NCBI GenBank assembly: GCA_933228895.1
Contig: OW121855.1
Location: 36,966,698-37,030,697 of the forward strand
Direction of reading: 5' to 3'
Source: Platycnemis pennipes
Taxonomy: Eukaryota; Arthropoda; Insecta; Odonata; Platycnemididae
Length of the DNA stretch: 64,000 nucleotides
Position numbers and translations under genes: made by a program. The stretch's first letter is position 1. Each line of letters starts with the position of its first letter. Shown one piece after another: positions 33,685-46,400 of the stretch. Below the pieces are notes generated by a model. It saw only the letters and a list, made by a program, of their open reading frames with translations, searched no databases and had not been told where the DNA came from.

Positions 33685-34905
33685 CTTTTATATTACTTAG
33701 TAATTATAAACTTATTAAAGTTAGTATATTTTTAAACTAGTGATTATTAATTTAAAGTACTATACCAAGTTGGGATTAGCTAGTGATTTCTTACTGATCT
33801 TCATTTATTGATTCAAATATATGCTTTGAGAAATGAAACTGTGATAATTTTATTTATTTTCAATTTTAACTCCGAGTAACATATACACACACAAAGAGCC
33901 ACATATGCCTCGTGAGCCGTTGTTTGCCGACCCCTGCTACAGAGGGTGGTAGGAAATACCGGACGGTCTCATAGTGGAGAATAGGGAGGTTTCGCCAGCT
34001 CCCTCTTCGCCCCCTTCCCTCGCGGACTCCACGGGAAACGCGATTCATCGCCAGAGACAACCACGCCGGAGGGGGTGAGGGGGGGCGGGAGCACAGCACA
34101 TAGGCTGCCGGTTAATTAAACCTTTCCGACGGGTTCGTATAGTATTATTATGGACCCCAATTAAGGAGGGAGTGTGGGGTGTGTTCGGAAATTGCGGCGC
34201 CGTGGTTTCAAGTTGTATCAACGGGGCCCGCGGTGTGGAATAGCTCGGGGAATAGCTTTTCATCCCTGGCAACTTGGGCAACCGAACTCCGTCTCCGCCG
34301 CTATGCCCTCAGCCCTTCTTTGCCTTTCTCTCTCTCTCTCTCTGTCCTCGCCGCGTTTACTTTCCATCATGCGCTTTCGCTCTTCATCAGCCGCGGCTAA
34401 TGGGACGGCTTGGAAGGGAAAGGCGTCTGCGGCCGAAATCGCGAAACGGGAGTTTTCTGGGGCTGTGGCGAGGGTCAAAGTCGGCAAATGGGATTTCTTC
34501 CTAATGCGTCGGACCCGAGGATCCGCGGGCGGCTGGAGGGGCACGTTCATTAAGGCTCGGGCGTGTGGCACGGGCCGGTGTTCTCTTTCGTGGGCGAGTG
34601 CGAGGAGTTGAGTGCTCTAAGGAAGAGAGAGTGTGGGGGGCATTGTGAGCCTCTCCTTGTTTCGCACGGAGGGAAATGAGACGGACGGCGGACGTAAGCT
34701 GGACGAGGCGGCTGGTTCCCAAGCACACGCGGTGTTTACGTTTCCGCGCCCTGTCCAAGCCCGGCGGCTGTGGGAAATTGAAACAGATATCCAAGGTCAG
34801 CACCTTGTCTCCCTCTAAGAGCTCCTTCGGCCACTGCCACAATGGTCATTACCATGAGTTACTATGCAACTTTTTTCTCCAACGTTCTGAATTGGAAACT
34901 GATCG
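33685..34905. other. CpG-rich island (33890-34830)
   Basis: GC-rich with many CpGs (GCGGCGCCG near 34193, GGGCGTGTGGC), a TCTCTC microsatellite (34328-34346), and frames open on both strands (34174-34611 plus, 34501-34842 minus). None of their products is recognisable. The island may be regulatory or a non-coding first exon. Confidence 0.4.
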
Positions 34906-35140
34906 CCAGGGTTGGACTAGCCACATGAAAATTTGTAGCAAGCTACTCGTTAGTTACTTTCTCAAAAAAGGAGCAGATACTACATTAGGTACAAGTAGAA
35001 AAAATATAAAGCCTACTCTACAGCTTCCCAATTAAAGTAGCTGACAGCTACTTTTTATCCACTGTCTCAAAATGTTATAGTTTGAATCACGTCATAAACT
35101 ACTTTTAAGTAGAGCTGTAAACTTTTTGAGTTCAAAAAAT
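34906..35140 (+). mobile_element. Possible hAT-type MITE left part
   Basis: CAGGGTTGGACTAG at 34907 resembles the start of a group of hAT terminal repeats (CAGxGTTGGxxTAG). It is followed by repeated GTAGC, AAGTAG and AGCTACTTTT motifs. A 21-base hairpin, AAAGTAGCTG / CAGCTACTTT, lies at 35034-35054. No matching right end (CCAACxCTG) was found, so the element is partial or misassigned. Confidence 0.3.
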
Positions 35141-35454
35141 AAATTTAATGTCAAATTATTAGAGCCAATCACATAATAATTATTTTAGTTTTCTATCTCA
35201 AGTTCTGTAACTCACACAGGGATGGTAGGTGAAACGCCTCACTCAGACCTATGGTATCCGGAAAACATTAGATATCTATAGCATCTAAACGCAATGCACT
35301 CAAAGCAGAGGACCCATTAAATTATCGTATGCTTCAAAGCACGTCTCTTGGTAAAATGTCATATTAAAGCATTGTGTAATTTTTGATAGAAAGATCTTTT
35401 AATAATCCCCCTCCCCTTAGAAAGTGATTACATCAGAAGCATAGGGGTAATACT
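35141..35454. other. Unassigned AT-rich DNA
   Basis: No recognisable coding segment or repeat. Confidence 0.45.
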
Positions 35455-35745
35455 TCAATCATCATCATCAGTCCTACAATCCTAGGATTTATTTGACACA
35501 GCCCTCCACTCGATTCTACTATCGGCCAACTTATTCATATTAACGTAATTCCTCTCTTTCACGTCCTTCACAACCTACTCTATATATCTCATGCGCGGCC
35601 TGCCTTTTCCATTCTTCCCGTTCACTTTTCCTTCGACGATTGTCTTCATCTGGCCATCGTTGCCTAAGATATGGCCGATGAAGTTGTCCCTACTTCTTTT
35701 TAGAGTTTTCAATACTTCAATGAGATACAGAAAATTGATAACCAG
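35455..35745 (-). pseudogene. LINE polyprotein C-terminus with GAT-repeat tail
   Basis: The minus strand reads EVLKTLKRSRDNFIGHIL, then MKTIVEGKVNGKNGKGRPR, MRYIE, stop, VVKDVKERNYVNMNKLADSR and IEWRAVSNKS. This is the conserved C-terminal region of insect non-LTR retrotransposon RT proteins. It is followed by a TGATGATGATGA microsatellite tail (35459-35470 on plus as ATCATCATCA). Two TAG codons interrupt the otherwise single frame. The 5-prime part is absent, as expected for truncated reverse transcription. The copy at 39241-39405 belongs to the same family and orientation. Confidence 0.8.
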
Positions 35746-36720
35746 TATTTTTTATTCATTTTCAGCATCAATTTTGATTCGTAATTTGAATAAGATAACT
35801 ATGCAGTCTATTTGCTTCGGAGAATAACAACTCCACAGAATAACTTGATGAAATTAGTGTGTTATATGTCATAAAAAGCTTTTTTACGTACACCATTTTC
35901 AGTGGGCCAAGGTATTTACTGGAGGTGAGTTAAAATACCAAGGGTTACTTCTATTCAAGAACGTATATTACCTATTATTTGATAGATACAAAGAAATTAT
36001 TGAACAAACTATCAAGTAATTCTGACTTTTCCATCGTATTTATTTGCACATCAAGTTGTTCGCACAACTTTTGACCTTTTATTTTTCCTAAAGGAACTCA
36101 TATTTTTCGATATTCGTTTTCTTAGTTCAACGAGGAGTTGAGAAGGTAGCTGTTAAGAACAGCTACAATCTTCTGAATAAAAATTAATATTGAATTAATG
36201 TACATTAAAGCATGTCTGGTATTAATTCACCCCCCGCCACGCACTCTCAAGATAGCTTGCACAAGGAGGTTAGAACACACTGGTGGAGGCATCGCATCTG
36301 ATTTAAGAAGCCAGCGGCCATCTTGTTAGGCAGGCATACGGGCTTGATATTTGCGATTATCGCACGGATAAAATTGTTTTTACACACGGCGAAACTTAAG
36401 AGCAATAAGATGAAGAATAGAATGAACTTTTAAAGTTCGTCAAGTAAACAGATCAAAACGCGCAAACTCGCAAGCAATCGCAAAATATGTCATTCATGCT
36501 CGCGAGCTAGCCGTGAAAACTTTAGCGAAGTTACCCGCTGAATTGCACGATAGCAAGACATTTCACAAAGTAAAATTCATTCGCCGGGTCCCGGTCAAGG
36601 CGAAGGTGATTTTTTCTCTGTGGAACGTCTTGCTATCGCAAAATATGTAGTTAAAAAGTTTAAATTTGAATTAGTTTCAATAATAAATTAATTGTTATGA
36701 ACATAAAACTTCAATTATAA
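35746..36720. other. Unassigned DNA with two small inverted repeats
   Basis: 36149-36169 is a 9-bp-arm hairpin (GTAGCTGTT / AACAGCTAC). GATAGCAAGAC at 36549-36559 is inverted exactly at 36627-36637, and TCGCAAAATATGT repeats near 36478 and 36636. No coding signal. Confidence 0.45.
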
Positions 36721-36724
36721 TGAT

Positions 36725-36970
36725 CTATACAGTTTATTACCACCGAACATGGTTTCGACGGATCACCTTCATTACCAAGGTTACCTTTAAGTTGTCCTCT
36801 TTATAACATGAAAATTTTCCACAGGGAAAAGCCTGAAAAAATATGTTTAATTGGTAAATTAAACATATTGTTTCAATCAATTTAATAAATACCTCCCTTA
36901 AATAGCCTGATGAAGGTTAAATGACGCTACTACGATAAAAGTTTGGTACGATTCATTGTTATTGTAAGGC
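36725..36970. mobile_element. Foldback-like repeats with CTGATGA/GAAAC motifs
   Basis: On the minus strand, GGTAATGAAGGTGATCCGTC leads into GAAACCATGTTCGGTGG (plus 36737-36780), a diverged hammerhead-like order. On the plus strand, CCTGATGAAGG starts at 36907. The two modules diverge from a centre holding a perfect 13-bp-arm hairpin (36840-36852 with 36857-36869). The modules are not clear copies of each other, so two different repeats may be joined. No target duplication was found. Confidence 0.4.
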
Positions 36971-39235
36971 GTACAAAACGCAATGTTTTGGTTGTGTAGG
37001 TGGGGCTTTATCCTTCCCTAGCACCCACATTCCGGTTTGATTTTCACCCATAGACTAGCATTCCAAAACCTTCTCCAGTACGTACTTACCTCCTTGGATC
37101 TGCAGGGTAATCAGTATATCAATACCTCTCATATACATGAGAGGTATTGTGGATTGTAAATACCTTCACATGAATATATTTTCAATTGGTCTTTCAGTCT
37201 TTGCTATGTTGTGTATAAACTTCCCAGACTATTTAATTTCATCAATCCAACAAAAAATAACTAAATTATTTTGGTGTGAGGGGAGGAAGGTTGAATGTGT
37301 GGCAGTTTCATTCAGGTTTACTGCTTTAATATATTTCGACAGGTTTTTATTAGATTTTATGCGTTTTTTTCGGCTTAATATATCGGTTTATCGAGGGCGT
37401 AATTCTCATCTCATTTTTAATTTGGTGACTTTTTCCTCTACTTTATATTATCCTATAACTTTATTGACATATTTTGATTAAATACTTGGCGTTATATATC
37501 CCCAGTGTAATACATACATGCATGGTTATAGATTGTTTCATCGAAAAATTGTTGCTTAGCCAAAACGATGATTGAAAATACAAGCATAACTTGTCAACCC
37601 CTGTTCCTATTTTGGCAGTGAAGGATAGAAGATCGGGAATTATCAAAGTGATGAAGAACGACTCAAAGGGCGTGATTCGAAAGGCAATACACAGTTATTA
37701 TGAAGCCCATTTACCAGATACACCTCGCTGTCCTTAATTTGGATTCTGCAATTCGAGCTGCGCACTGATTGACAATTCACGTTTGGCTAGTAGTGGACGT
37801 TTTGGTTAGAATATTTCTATCAATTTTTGCTGGACTGGAATCACACTTGTGGACACAGTAGTGCACAGGGTATTCAACGATATCGGATGTGTCATGACTT
37901 AAAAATTTGGCAGTATTCATCTGACTACGAATATAATGACTAAAGTGATTTTTTTAATACGCACAGATAAAAGGGATAACTATAGCGAAGAAATAAAAAA
38001 TTAATATAATATATGGTAAAGAGTTTTTATCATACTGTAAAAAATGAATTCTATATTGGGGTACCGAGGACTACTTTAATGCGGTAATTGAGGTATCACT
38101 TTTTGATGCTTGAACCAGAATCTATTACCGAAGTTAAGTAATTCCGAATAGCTCAGCGTTGAGGTGCGTAATGGAACTTGATTGGTGTGATGTAACTTGG
38201 ATACTTGCTTGAAGCTTGAATGGAACTTGGTACGTAACTGATTACACTGTGGGACCCACTGTTTGGTCTACTGGTCCGATTCATTGATATCCTTTAATGA
38301 TAGCGTAGGAAAGGGACGCCGCGTCACGTTTTTGGGCCAACCGGCGCAGATTTTTTGGAAGTATATGTATTTCTTTCGAGACTATAGTTTTAACGACGCC
38401 GGACCAACCAGCTTCATCGAATTTCGATGCAGTCCACGTCGTTCATGGTTCCCTAGGGTGGGGTTCGAATGGACGCGCTGTCATACCATTGTTGGGAATG
38501 AATAGGGCGATTCGTGGATCCATTTCCTCACACCTGATATCCTTGTATCGGAAATTCATCGAAAAAACAAAAGGAATCGGATTTATACTTTGGCTGATGT
38601 ACCTGCACGGGCTTCCGGTTTTTAATCAAGGAAACCTTTTAAGCACCGTTTTCAGGTGCTCCCAGAATTATTAGAGTGAGAAAAATTTTATGTTGCCTGT
38701 GCGTTGCGCCCGAACGTGTGAGTTACGTGCGAGTGAATCATTTAGAATCTGCGACCCTGACCGTGAGCATCGACCATGTGCCCTTCATCTGAATTAGTGT
38801 AATAACTTAAGCTTAAGGTCGAGGGATACTCAAGAGGGGATCCTATCAGGGTGAACTTTTTCGTCTGAGGTCCTTCCCATACTCAGCTTGATGAATACCT
38901 TTCACCTTAATGTATTCCCGCAAACATTTGAATGCGAATACCAACGATAGATTCAAAGTTTATGCAACGCTCGGAATTTAGTATTCTCCACTACGCTTAT
39001 ATATATACTCCACCTTAATAGATGTTGAGTTCTTGTAATTCTTGTAATTCCTTCTCTGATTATACGGAAACCAGCTTTCTTCTTGCACAAATGAGTAGAA
39101 ACGGAAAGCACGTAGGAGAATTTTCTGTATAATTTCTAAGAATTATGAGAGCTCTACCATGATTTTTACCTGTTTGCACGGTTGTGATTCGCCGTTGAGC
39201 AGGAAAGAGTAAAGAACACATTACCTCTCTTCAAA
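36971..39235. other. Unassigned AT-rich DNA
   Basis: The longest frame is 114 codons (37137-37481), hydrophobic and unrecognised. GGGGTTCGAATGG near 38460 resembles a B box but has no partner A box. Confidence 0.45.
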
Positions 39236-39240
39236 ATGCA

Positions 39241-39405
39241 TCATCATCATCAGTCAACAATTTTGAGATTGATTTGATGTAGCTCTCCACTGAAATCTAC
39301 TATCAGCCAATCTCTTCAGATTTACGTATTTATCCTCTTTCAAATCCTTCATCACTTGTTTTATATATCTCAGACAAGTCCCTCCTTTTGTGTTCTTCCC
39401 ATTAA
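39241..39405 (-). pseudogene. LINE C-terminus with GAT-repeat tail, second copy
   Basis: The minus strand reads FNGKNTKGG, LRYIKQVMKDLKEDKYV, NLKRLADSRFQWRATSNQS, then a stop and a TGATGATGATGA tail. It aligns with the 35455-35745 copy (NGKNGKGRP, MRYIE, KDVKERNYVNMNKLADSR). It is truncated 5-prime at about 39405, where a minus-strand SINE begins. One minus frame therefore runs across both repeats (39571-39254) without being a gene. Confidence 0.75.
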
Positions 39406-39424
39406 AAAAGCTGGAGTGATGCTT

Positions 39425-39765
39425 ATGCTTTTTTGATGTAGTAGTTATTTGGGAGGGGCGACCGATAACTGAGGTCATTTGCGCCAAAGGGGATAGGTGG
39501 GTATCTGGGTAAAGGTAAGAGTTTTCTGGGAACGGAGAGAAAACCGGCGTCTGCAACTGTCCGGCTATCAACGAAAGGCGCCCGGGGGGCCATGACTTGA
39601 CATCTCATCCGACGGACGGAGTACTGAACTCGAAGCGTTCTATACAAGGCTTTCAAGTAGGGACTGGTATACGAATGAAAAATCCGCCAGTGCTAGGATG
39701 CGAACTAGTGGCCTTGGGGTGGGAAGCCAGTACTCTAGCCAACACACCAGCCCGTTCCCCATATG
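39425..39765 (-). mobile_element. tRNA-derived SINE, family copy 1
   Basis: On the minus strand a tRNA-like head carries an A-box-like TGGTGTGTTGGCTAGAG and a B-box-like AGTTCGCATCC (plus near 39700). The body then reads TGGCGGATTTTTCATTCGTA and continues to GGTCGCCCCTCCC. It aligns throughout with 48425-48715, including GATGAAAAATC, CCGGCGTCTGC/CTGGCGTCGGC, GGCGACCG and the spacing. Copy 1 is the more diverged at the B box. Confidence 0.7.
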
Positions 39766-42145
39766 CTTTATTCCCACATGCTATGTTATTTGATGGTTTG
39801 TAATCATTATTAGTACCAAAGTGAGGGTGAATACGAGAGTTGATGGGAAGTATCTGGATTAACCAAAAAATTAATAATTCAAATGAAATTTCTTTGCGAT
39901 TCCACTTGGATTTTTTTGCATTTTAATACTTTATTCGGTAATGTTATTCATGGAATTCGACCGGGGTTGAGTGTGATAAGTAATTATAGATAAAACTTAG
40001 TTTTCTTAACTGTGAATGTAATCCAGTACTCCGTTAATGATACGTGATAACGATCTTGGGTTTTCGAACTGCTGAGTTGAGTTTGTTTTTGGGATGGCGG
40101 CAGAGTCTTTGCATTATCATTTCTGGAAGAACAAGGTAGTAATTTAGCAAAATATTTTGGAACGCAGTTATATTTTTTACGGCCGAATTAGGCTTTTCTT
40201 ATCGCTGGAGTTTTTTTGTTTTGATAGCAATTTTATGTTCGCCCCCGCATGGATCCTGTATAGACGAAAAATATACCATTTATTGGGTGAGATTCGTTAC
40301 GTCTTCATTGCGTTTTTATTTTTTTGCGACGCAGTGTTTGATCCCATCAAATATCATAGAAATTGGCGCAACAACCTACCCGATTGGCTAATTCTACCAC
40401 CTGACGCCTGAGTTTATCTTTGGGCCAGGTACTACAAAATTATTTTCCTAGATTATTTTTAATGGATGGTCATTTTGAAGCTTATTCTACCAATGGTCAA
40501 AATTCTTCGTAATCAAATGACAGGCTGTTCGAATTATTATGAGTCGTAAGTCATGCTTTTTGCGCTCTAGAACTCCATTTGTAGCGAGAGAAAAATAATG
40601 CATGTGCTCAAGCTGGTCTAGTATGTGCTTAGAATTCAGTTCTAAATTCTAATTCCATTCTAAAATTTGTAATTTTAGGGAAGACAGCCCTTTACAATAG
40701 TTAACATAGAGTGTTGTTGACGTTAATAGCTTGAGGGATTGAACCTTCATTGCACAAACATTCCTTTTAGTATGATATGTGTGTTATGTACGTATATTGT
40801 TCGGCTGCCATCTTTTCATTGTAGGCAATAAATCAATTTATCGGTACGGGATTTCAGTGAGCAGGCATTTAAATAACTTAGAGAGCGGGTTAGGGGCTGA
40901 TGTTGGGAGAATTAGGTTTTGGATTTTCCAACTGTGGATGTAATGTCACACCGAATGGTATATCTTAACGCTTAAGGTTAACACCACTAAAATGAAAAAT
41001 GAGGGAGTTAAAGCAGGTAGGTACCTTTGGGCTGCGAGGTCGGTACGTTATCGATTTCAGAGGGATGATTACAAGATTGGAGGCAATGAAACGATGCAGA
41101 GACACCGGTAGTATTCGGGGATAGCGTATAACACTCAAGCTGCCTTCAACGACAACCTTGCAGAGGTAAATGAAGGAAGGTGAATGGTAATGGCGTGTAA
41201 TAGTAGAGGGGGATGTTTAAATAGTTTATTTATCTAAGCAAAGATAATTACGTACTGAATGTTGAAGTATTCGCAGAATTTAAAAAGTATCTAAAAAAAC
41301 CTATTTCATTGACTTCTGATCGATAAACAAGCAGAGTGTTCTTAAAAATTTAGACGGAAGTTCATAAAATAAAACCTAAAATGATTGATTTAAACCGTGG
41401 AAATTTTGGATAGTACTTTCTTTTGGCATGCCTCCTCGCAAGACCTTGCTAATGAGTCTAAGTTCTTGGTAATCGAATTACGGAGTTACTCCTTTTAATT
41501 AATAAGAAATCAGATGGTGTCACTTGAATTTCCTTGTTAAAAATGTGAGAGTGAAAAAATACTTTAATCTGCACATGTAGGTATTCATCGTGTGAAGTTC
41601 TTACTGTGGGTCAAATAATTTCCGTCCGTGATGAGATTGATTGACATTTACGTTAGTCTTTTGAAAGGGTTGTTTATCCTCATTAAGGTAGATATGAGAT
41701 ACATTTGGAATCTGAATAATCGTTGACAAAGCTACGTATAGAGAAGTAATGGAGTGGAGGGCTGATCAAGGAGTTAATGATCAAAAGTCAAGGAGTCAAT
41801 TATCTGTTTTTTACCCAATTTTTAAATTAGCTTGTGCAGCTTGTAGAGGTAAAAGTTAGTTTGTGTTCAACTCCTTGGTTCTTCTCTATGGTAATGCTGT
41901 CTGCTCTTAAATTAAGGGTAGCTATCGAAGATCGATATTTATCCTTGACTGATTGACCGATGTGGCCATGCTTTTTGTGATCGGATTTTGATTATTTGAT
42001 TTATATCACGTTTTAAATGCAAGACTACCTGTGGACAAGACCTACTGTTCAATATTTTGACTTGATCGAGACGGAGTACTCTACCTAGTACTAGATAACT
42101 AGTTACACGAACCCTAATAGCATCGTGTCTTCTTATCCCAAAGAC
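39766..42145. other. Unassigned AT-rich DNA
   Basis: Very few frames above 60 codons (40157-40411 is hydrophobic and unrecognised). No RNA gene or paired repeat seen. Confidence 0.5.
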
Positions 42146-42149
42146 GGAA

Positions 42150-42300
42150 CCGTCGAGGGTAACCCGGTAGCGGCGGGGTAAATCCCTCGCCTGTCAATCC
42201 CAGGGTCGCTGGTTCGAATTATGGAGGTTTTTCAATGGCCGGGGCATGGATGTCTGTGCTTGTGTTATTGTTATTAGTTCAAGTACCCGATGTAAAGACT
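42150..42300 (+). mobile_element. tRNA-derived SINE (probable)
   Basis: AACCCGGTAGCGGCGGGG (42161-42178) is a good A box. CTGGTTCGAATTATGG (42209-42224) is a good B box at tRNA spacing. CCTGTCAATCCCAGGGTCGC between them resembles the same interval of the SINE at 51146. The body continues GCATGGATGTCTGTGCTTGT and TTATTGTTATTAG. Confidence 0.6.
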
Positions 42301-42780
42301 ATCTGTTTTGTTTATGGAGTTTATGAAAAATAAATTAAAGAAATGGATAGAACGTTTCAGAGGACGTCGTTTTCTAATTACCATAAAATGAAACATTTTT
42401 CGAATCACATGCTTTTTCGTCATCTGCGCGATATTATTAGAAAACGCCTTCTATCTCCGTGCTACCGATATAGAATGTAATGAGTTATTTACCACTATAT
42501 TCTCACTATAAAATACCATGATAAAATACTATTTTTATCGTGGAATATTTATTAATCGGTTTTTAAAAGATATGCTACTGTACTTGAAGAGGAAATATAA
42601 AAAAGAATCCTTTTTTATGCGCAAAAGGCTTTCTTTTAAGCCATATATAACCTCTTCATGAAAAAAGGAGCTTTCTCTTCAAAGAGTATTGGTTCAAACA
42701 TCGGATTGGTCATATATTTGCACTATCATATATAGGTCATAAATATGAAACCCAAACTAGCGTTCAGAGGCCTTCAAAAG
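42301..42780. other. Unassigned AT-rich DNA
   Basis: No coding or repeat signal recognised. Confidence 0.45.
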
Positions 42781-43400
42781 ACCCGGTTCCTTCGTAACGC
42801 TCGTATTTGAAGACAGTTGGAAGGGATGGTGAGGAGAGAAAAATGTGGCTGGGCACGAGAAGAGGGAGGAAGCATTCGTGGAGAACCACTTGGTGGAGAG
42901 AGTGGAAGGGTAGTAGGGGAAAGGGCAGGAGGGTGGTGTGTGTGTCTGTGTTACGTGAGCATCTCCCCCGGTCCCACCTCCCCCTCATTTCTCTCCCCAA
43001 TATCGCCGCATGGCACCGCGTGTTTTTTCGGATGACACGGTCCCGCTGATGAATGAAAGCATAAAACCAAAAACACGCTCACCTGAAGAGAAGGGGTCAG
43101 AGTGTGGGGGAGGGAGAAGGAGGGTTTATGAGGGGGGTGGAGGCGTCACGTGAGCCAATTTACCCCTTCTTTGGCTCATGCTGCCTTCACGACAACTTTA
43201 CTCCTCTGCCCTCGCTGCTCACCCCTCCTCCCGTTTTCCTCTCGTATCTGTCCCATCTCATCTGATTGCGTCCTTTTGCCCTCCTTGTCCTTCCTCCTCA
43301 TAGTCCCCGCACTCGACGCCTTACTTTCATCTGAGCACGTACCTAGGATTAAACACCCTAACTTGAATCGAGTTGGCCGTAGCTCATCATCGTAAACAGC
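42781..43400. other. Island switching from purine-rich to pyrimidine-rich
   Basis: 42800-42960 and 43080-43150 are G/A-rich on plus; 43150-43330 is C/T-rich. Frames are open in several phases as a result. TGTGTGTGTCTGTG occurs near 42936. No domain recognised. Confidence 0.4.
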
Positions 43401-46400
43401 ATGCGTGAAAATTTACACGGGAATGGAATCATTTATAGGACAAATGAGGATCAATGCGAGCCGTAAAAGTGAGGTTAGACTAGTTTTATAATCAACAGTC
43501 ACCCGCTTTCATCGCTGGCTTGGTTGAAATAGGGCTTTCTCAGGATTGTAACGTTGTAGTTACCGATCTCGTCACCTGATTTTCCAGCTTTTTTTGTTTC
43601 CATTCTTAAAAGTTTTTATGAACTTGAGCTTTTTAATGTGGACAAATCTCGGGCATATTCTGTTATTTAATGAACGCATGGTATTCGATTGCGGTTGAAT
43701 TGTGAAGAGTGTTTTCTAGGATTATGTAGGATTTCTCATTTTTTTTCTGGTGGAATTTTATTTTTTAGTGTAAAAACTTGGGTGGCATTAGAGTGATGAA
43801 ATATACTTTGCTTTTTATCTATATTTGGAGCATGGTATGTGCTTTTCCTTGCATTTAAAGATGATGTCCCCAAATGTTTTTGGCCATTGATGTCTTTTAA
43901 GAATATCTCGACACATTATCGGCCTTTTATGCGCCCGAGTTGGGATCCTGCATCTCGCATAGAGCGGATCACACCTTTTCATGCGTCCAGTCGAAGGGCC
44001 GAAGTTGATACTCAGTAGGTTGCAAATACAATTTTACACATACATATAGTATTTTTTTAGCATTTCACAAGCAATAATCCGCTGTTTATGTTGCACATTT
44101 TCTTTTTAAACTTTAATCCTCATTTTATTAGAATATGTTGTATCTTTCTATTTTGGAGGTAGTTTGTTCCAGTATTCTTTAATCACGATCCTAAACATTT
44201 AAGCATTCATTGTATTGGTAATACATATTTAACTTTTTTATCAACTCCCGATCTCGAATCGATCCCTTATCATGTGATATCGATCCGTGGGGATCAATAT
44301 CGAACCCTTTTGGGACCTCTGCTTATGAGAATTCTGAACTCGACTGGAATATGATAATGTGCATTTACCTCCCCCATCATATTCATTCTTTGGTCTTAGT
44401 AGAAATTTTATTCATTGTGACTTTCACCTTCAAAAAATTTCTTTCGTAGTTTGTTCATGGGCATTATCTTCTTTCTCACGTAATTTTTATCTTTCGTGTT
44501 AATGCTCAAGGCCATAAAGGATGTTTGGGACCCTTCACACGCATTAACTTGTTTCATTTGTATTGTGATAACTTTCCTCTGTCTCATTTTTGATGGTACT
44601 GACAATAATCTTCCTTTCACTTCTCTGTTGGTTATATAAAGTTTTGTAAAGTCTTTAAACTTGACCCTATCTTCGCGTGTGGGTTTCGGTGAAACTCGGG
44701 TGGTGTTAATCTCAGGTGAGCTGTTATAACTTCGTTGAAGATCGGTTGATGTCACAACCTAGATGGTATCGGTAAAATTTTCCCTACCGTTATGAAAAGA
44801 AAGGAAATAATGCCAATTGAGAGCTAAAGTTACAAAAATGCGCTATGAAAATAATCCGTAACAAAAAGACATTTTCTGTGCATCAGGTGTTAAAAACAAG
44901 AATTTGGTGTCGAGAAACTCTAGGAGTGTTAAAATTTGGAAAATCTCTTCACTTAATAAACTGTTGGCCACGATTTAAGCTTCGTGATTATCCTAGTAGA
45001 AAGTTTCTCAATAGTTTTCAAAATAACTTTTACAAACAATGAGTCATGTATTAACTATATTACGTTGTTTTGCAGGTAACCTTTGTGAAATGAATTCCTC
45101 AAAAATTCTTAAATACTTGAGTTTTGTCCTGACGAGAGCTCTGCTGTTCGTCTACGTTTAATGAGTTTGTTCACGTAGAATTAAATGTACGCCGTCTGAT
45201 GAGTCAAAAATGAGGTGTTCTATCACGCTATCTAATGAACCTACTACAAAATAACCTGCTGGAAGTGAGAAGTCTCCTGGACCTCTCTAATTCATAATTG
45301 CTTCATAAAAATATTTATCCAGATATTTTATTCCATCTTTCACCGGTCTCAATTCATTTAAAAAAAATTTTTTTGATTATATTTAGCCTCATCGGTCTGT
45401 ATTTGTCTCCTCCTCGTAGCTCCTTTGACGCTTCTTAGACATACGTTAGATACATTTTATGTTGAATATTTTCTAATTCTCGTGGATTTTACATTATTTT
45501 GTTTACTCAATTTCATTTTCTTGTAATTAGAGTTGCCTCTCTGCTTTTGTCATATTATTGATTACATTTTTCTGAAAAGTACGTCTGCCAAAGAGTGGAA
45601 AATCTATGGTACCTGATTATATTCTGCTGTAAGGCTAAGCTTCCAAAGAACCACGAAGCTCTCCTTTCCCTCTGGGAAAACTTTAAAAGCAGATTACTTC
45701 TTGAGGGTCTCTTCGTTTGGAGTCAAATTCGTTTGTTAAGAAGCTGGTAATTAGTTTTTCAGAAGAGAATGCCGAAAAAAGCGAATAGTTGTTGGATGGA
45801 ACTTTCACGCAAGGGTTTGCCGTTAAAGATCGAGAAAGAATCACTAAGTTTCACTTCAAGTTTACGGCGCTGGAAATTAAGCACTTCTCTATTACGGTTA
45901 CTCTGATGATTATTAATGAACCCGCAATTTGAGCTTATACTTCCTGTCAGTTCAGGAAACTGACTACCCTTGTGTGTGAAAATCTTAAAGTATCCGTAGG
46001 CCAAATTTTTTATTTTACTTTACTGTATTGTATTGATATGAGTACGATAATTAGTTTTAACCAGAATCTTTGTGAAATTAATTGTAATAACGCTTTCAAA
46101 CTTGGTCGCGTAGACAAAAGTAATGAAAAGTTAAATCCTTCGTTGCATTAAACTTGGTTTTCTCTGATGAGTATTTTATTTATTACGCTCAACAAATCCT
46201 TAGTTTATTTCTCCTTCCACGTTTGCTATCTACTTACATAGATTATTTTCCTCCCTCCTGTATGCTTACCGTGCATTAACCAGTTCTATCCCAGCCTTTT
46301 CATTGTCATTCTCTCACTTCCCCATAATCCTTTCTCAGAACTTTATTTCAGGGTTTTATTTTCCCACCTTATCTTTTATAATATGTACTTAATTTGTTTT

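Noticed and set aside
38440..38475. B-box-like GGGGTTCGAATGG
   Set aside because: No A box at tRNA spacing and no SINE body similarity.
35461..39253. ATCATCATCAT tracts as independent microsatellites
   Set aside because: They are the terminal tails of the two minus-strand LINE copies.
39254..39571. 105-codon minus frame as a gene
   Set aside because: It is a chimera of a SINE body and the C-terminus of a truncated LINE.
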